From positions 1 to 7,101 of the forward strand of contig CAIJIA010000128.1 of the NCBI GenBank assembly GCA_903820655.1: a stretch of 7,101 nucleotides of DNA. Direction: 5' to 3'. A program made the translations under genes and the position numbers. This DNA comes from an uncultured Chloroflexota bacterium. Its GTDB lineage: Bacteria > Chloroflexota > Limnocylindria > Limnocylindrales > Limnocylindraceae. Positions 7,097-7,101 of the stretch are shown here, in pieces. The notes under the pieces are model-generated. The model did not search any database and was not told the DNA's origin. It saw only the letters and a list, made by a program, of their open reading frames with translations. Every line of letters begins with the position of its first letter. Position 1 is the first letter of the stretch.

Positions 7097-7101
7097 CAGC
7101 C

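Noticed and set aside
1..7101. Search for promoters, terminators, RNA genes, repeats, CRISPR, insertion sequences or a novel system
   Set aside because: All DNA is accounted for by six overlapping conserved genes. I saw no repeat arrays, inverted-repeat terminators with T-runs, tRNA-like folds or foreign genes.

Overview
The window is a solid block of the division and cell-wall (dcw) cluster. Six genes, all on the minus strand, run right to left: murF, mraY, murD, ftsW, murG, murB. There is no intergenic DNA; every base from the murF start codon (7096) to base 1 is coding. murF through murG are complete. murB runs off the left edge and lacks its C-terminus.

Layout in transcription order: murF (7096-5612) overlaps mraY (5615-4644) by 4 nt. 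mraY overlaps murD (4647-3091) by 4 nt, and murD overlaps ftsW (3094-1769) by 4 nt. ftsW overlaps murG (1863-760) by 95 nt, and murG overlaps murB (763 to beyond 1) by 4 nt. Each 4-nt overlap is the sequence ATGA. The few bases upstream of murF contain a TGA that overlaps its ATG by one base, which suggests another gene of the operon, most likely murE, ends there. No promoter, terminator, tRNA, rRNA, repeat, CRISPR or mobile element is visible.

The genes cover much of the path from UDP-GlcNAc-enolpyruvate to septal glycan. MurB makes UDP-MurNAc, MurD adds D-Glu, and MurF adds D-Ala-D-Ala. MraY attaches the pentapeptide precursor to undecaprenyl phosphate (lipid I), MurG adds GlcNAc (lipid II), and FtsW polymerises lipid II at the septum. 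MurA, MurC and MurE are not in the window. murC is absent from its frequent place between murG and murB.

The organism is a peptidoglycan-making bacterium with GC-rich, tightly packed DNA. Some motif variants (MurD NDSQATQPDA, MurG WEGN, MurF GSVGKTTTK) remind me of Chloroflexota or neighbouring terrabacterial lineages. This is an impression from memory, not a proven assignment. I found no new type of biological system. The points most worth checking are the long ftsW-murG overlap, the placement of murC, and a few substitutions in normally conserved motifs.
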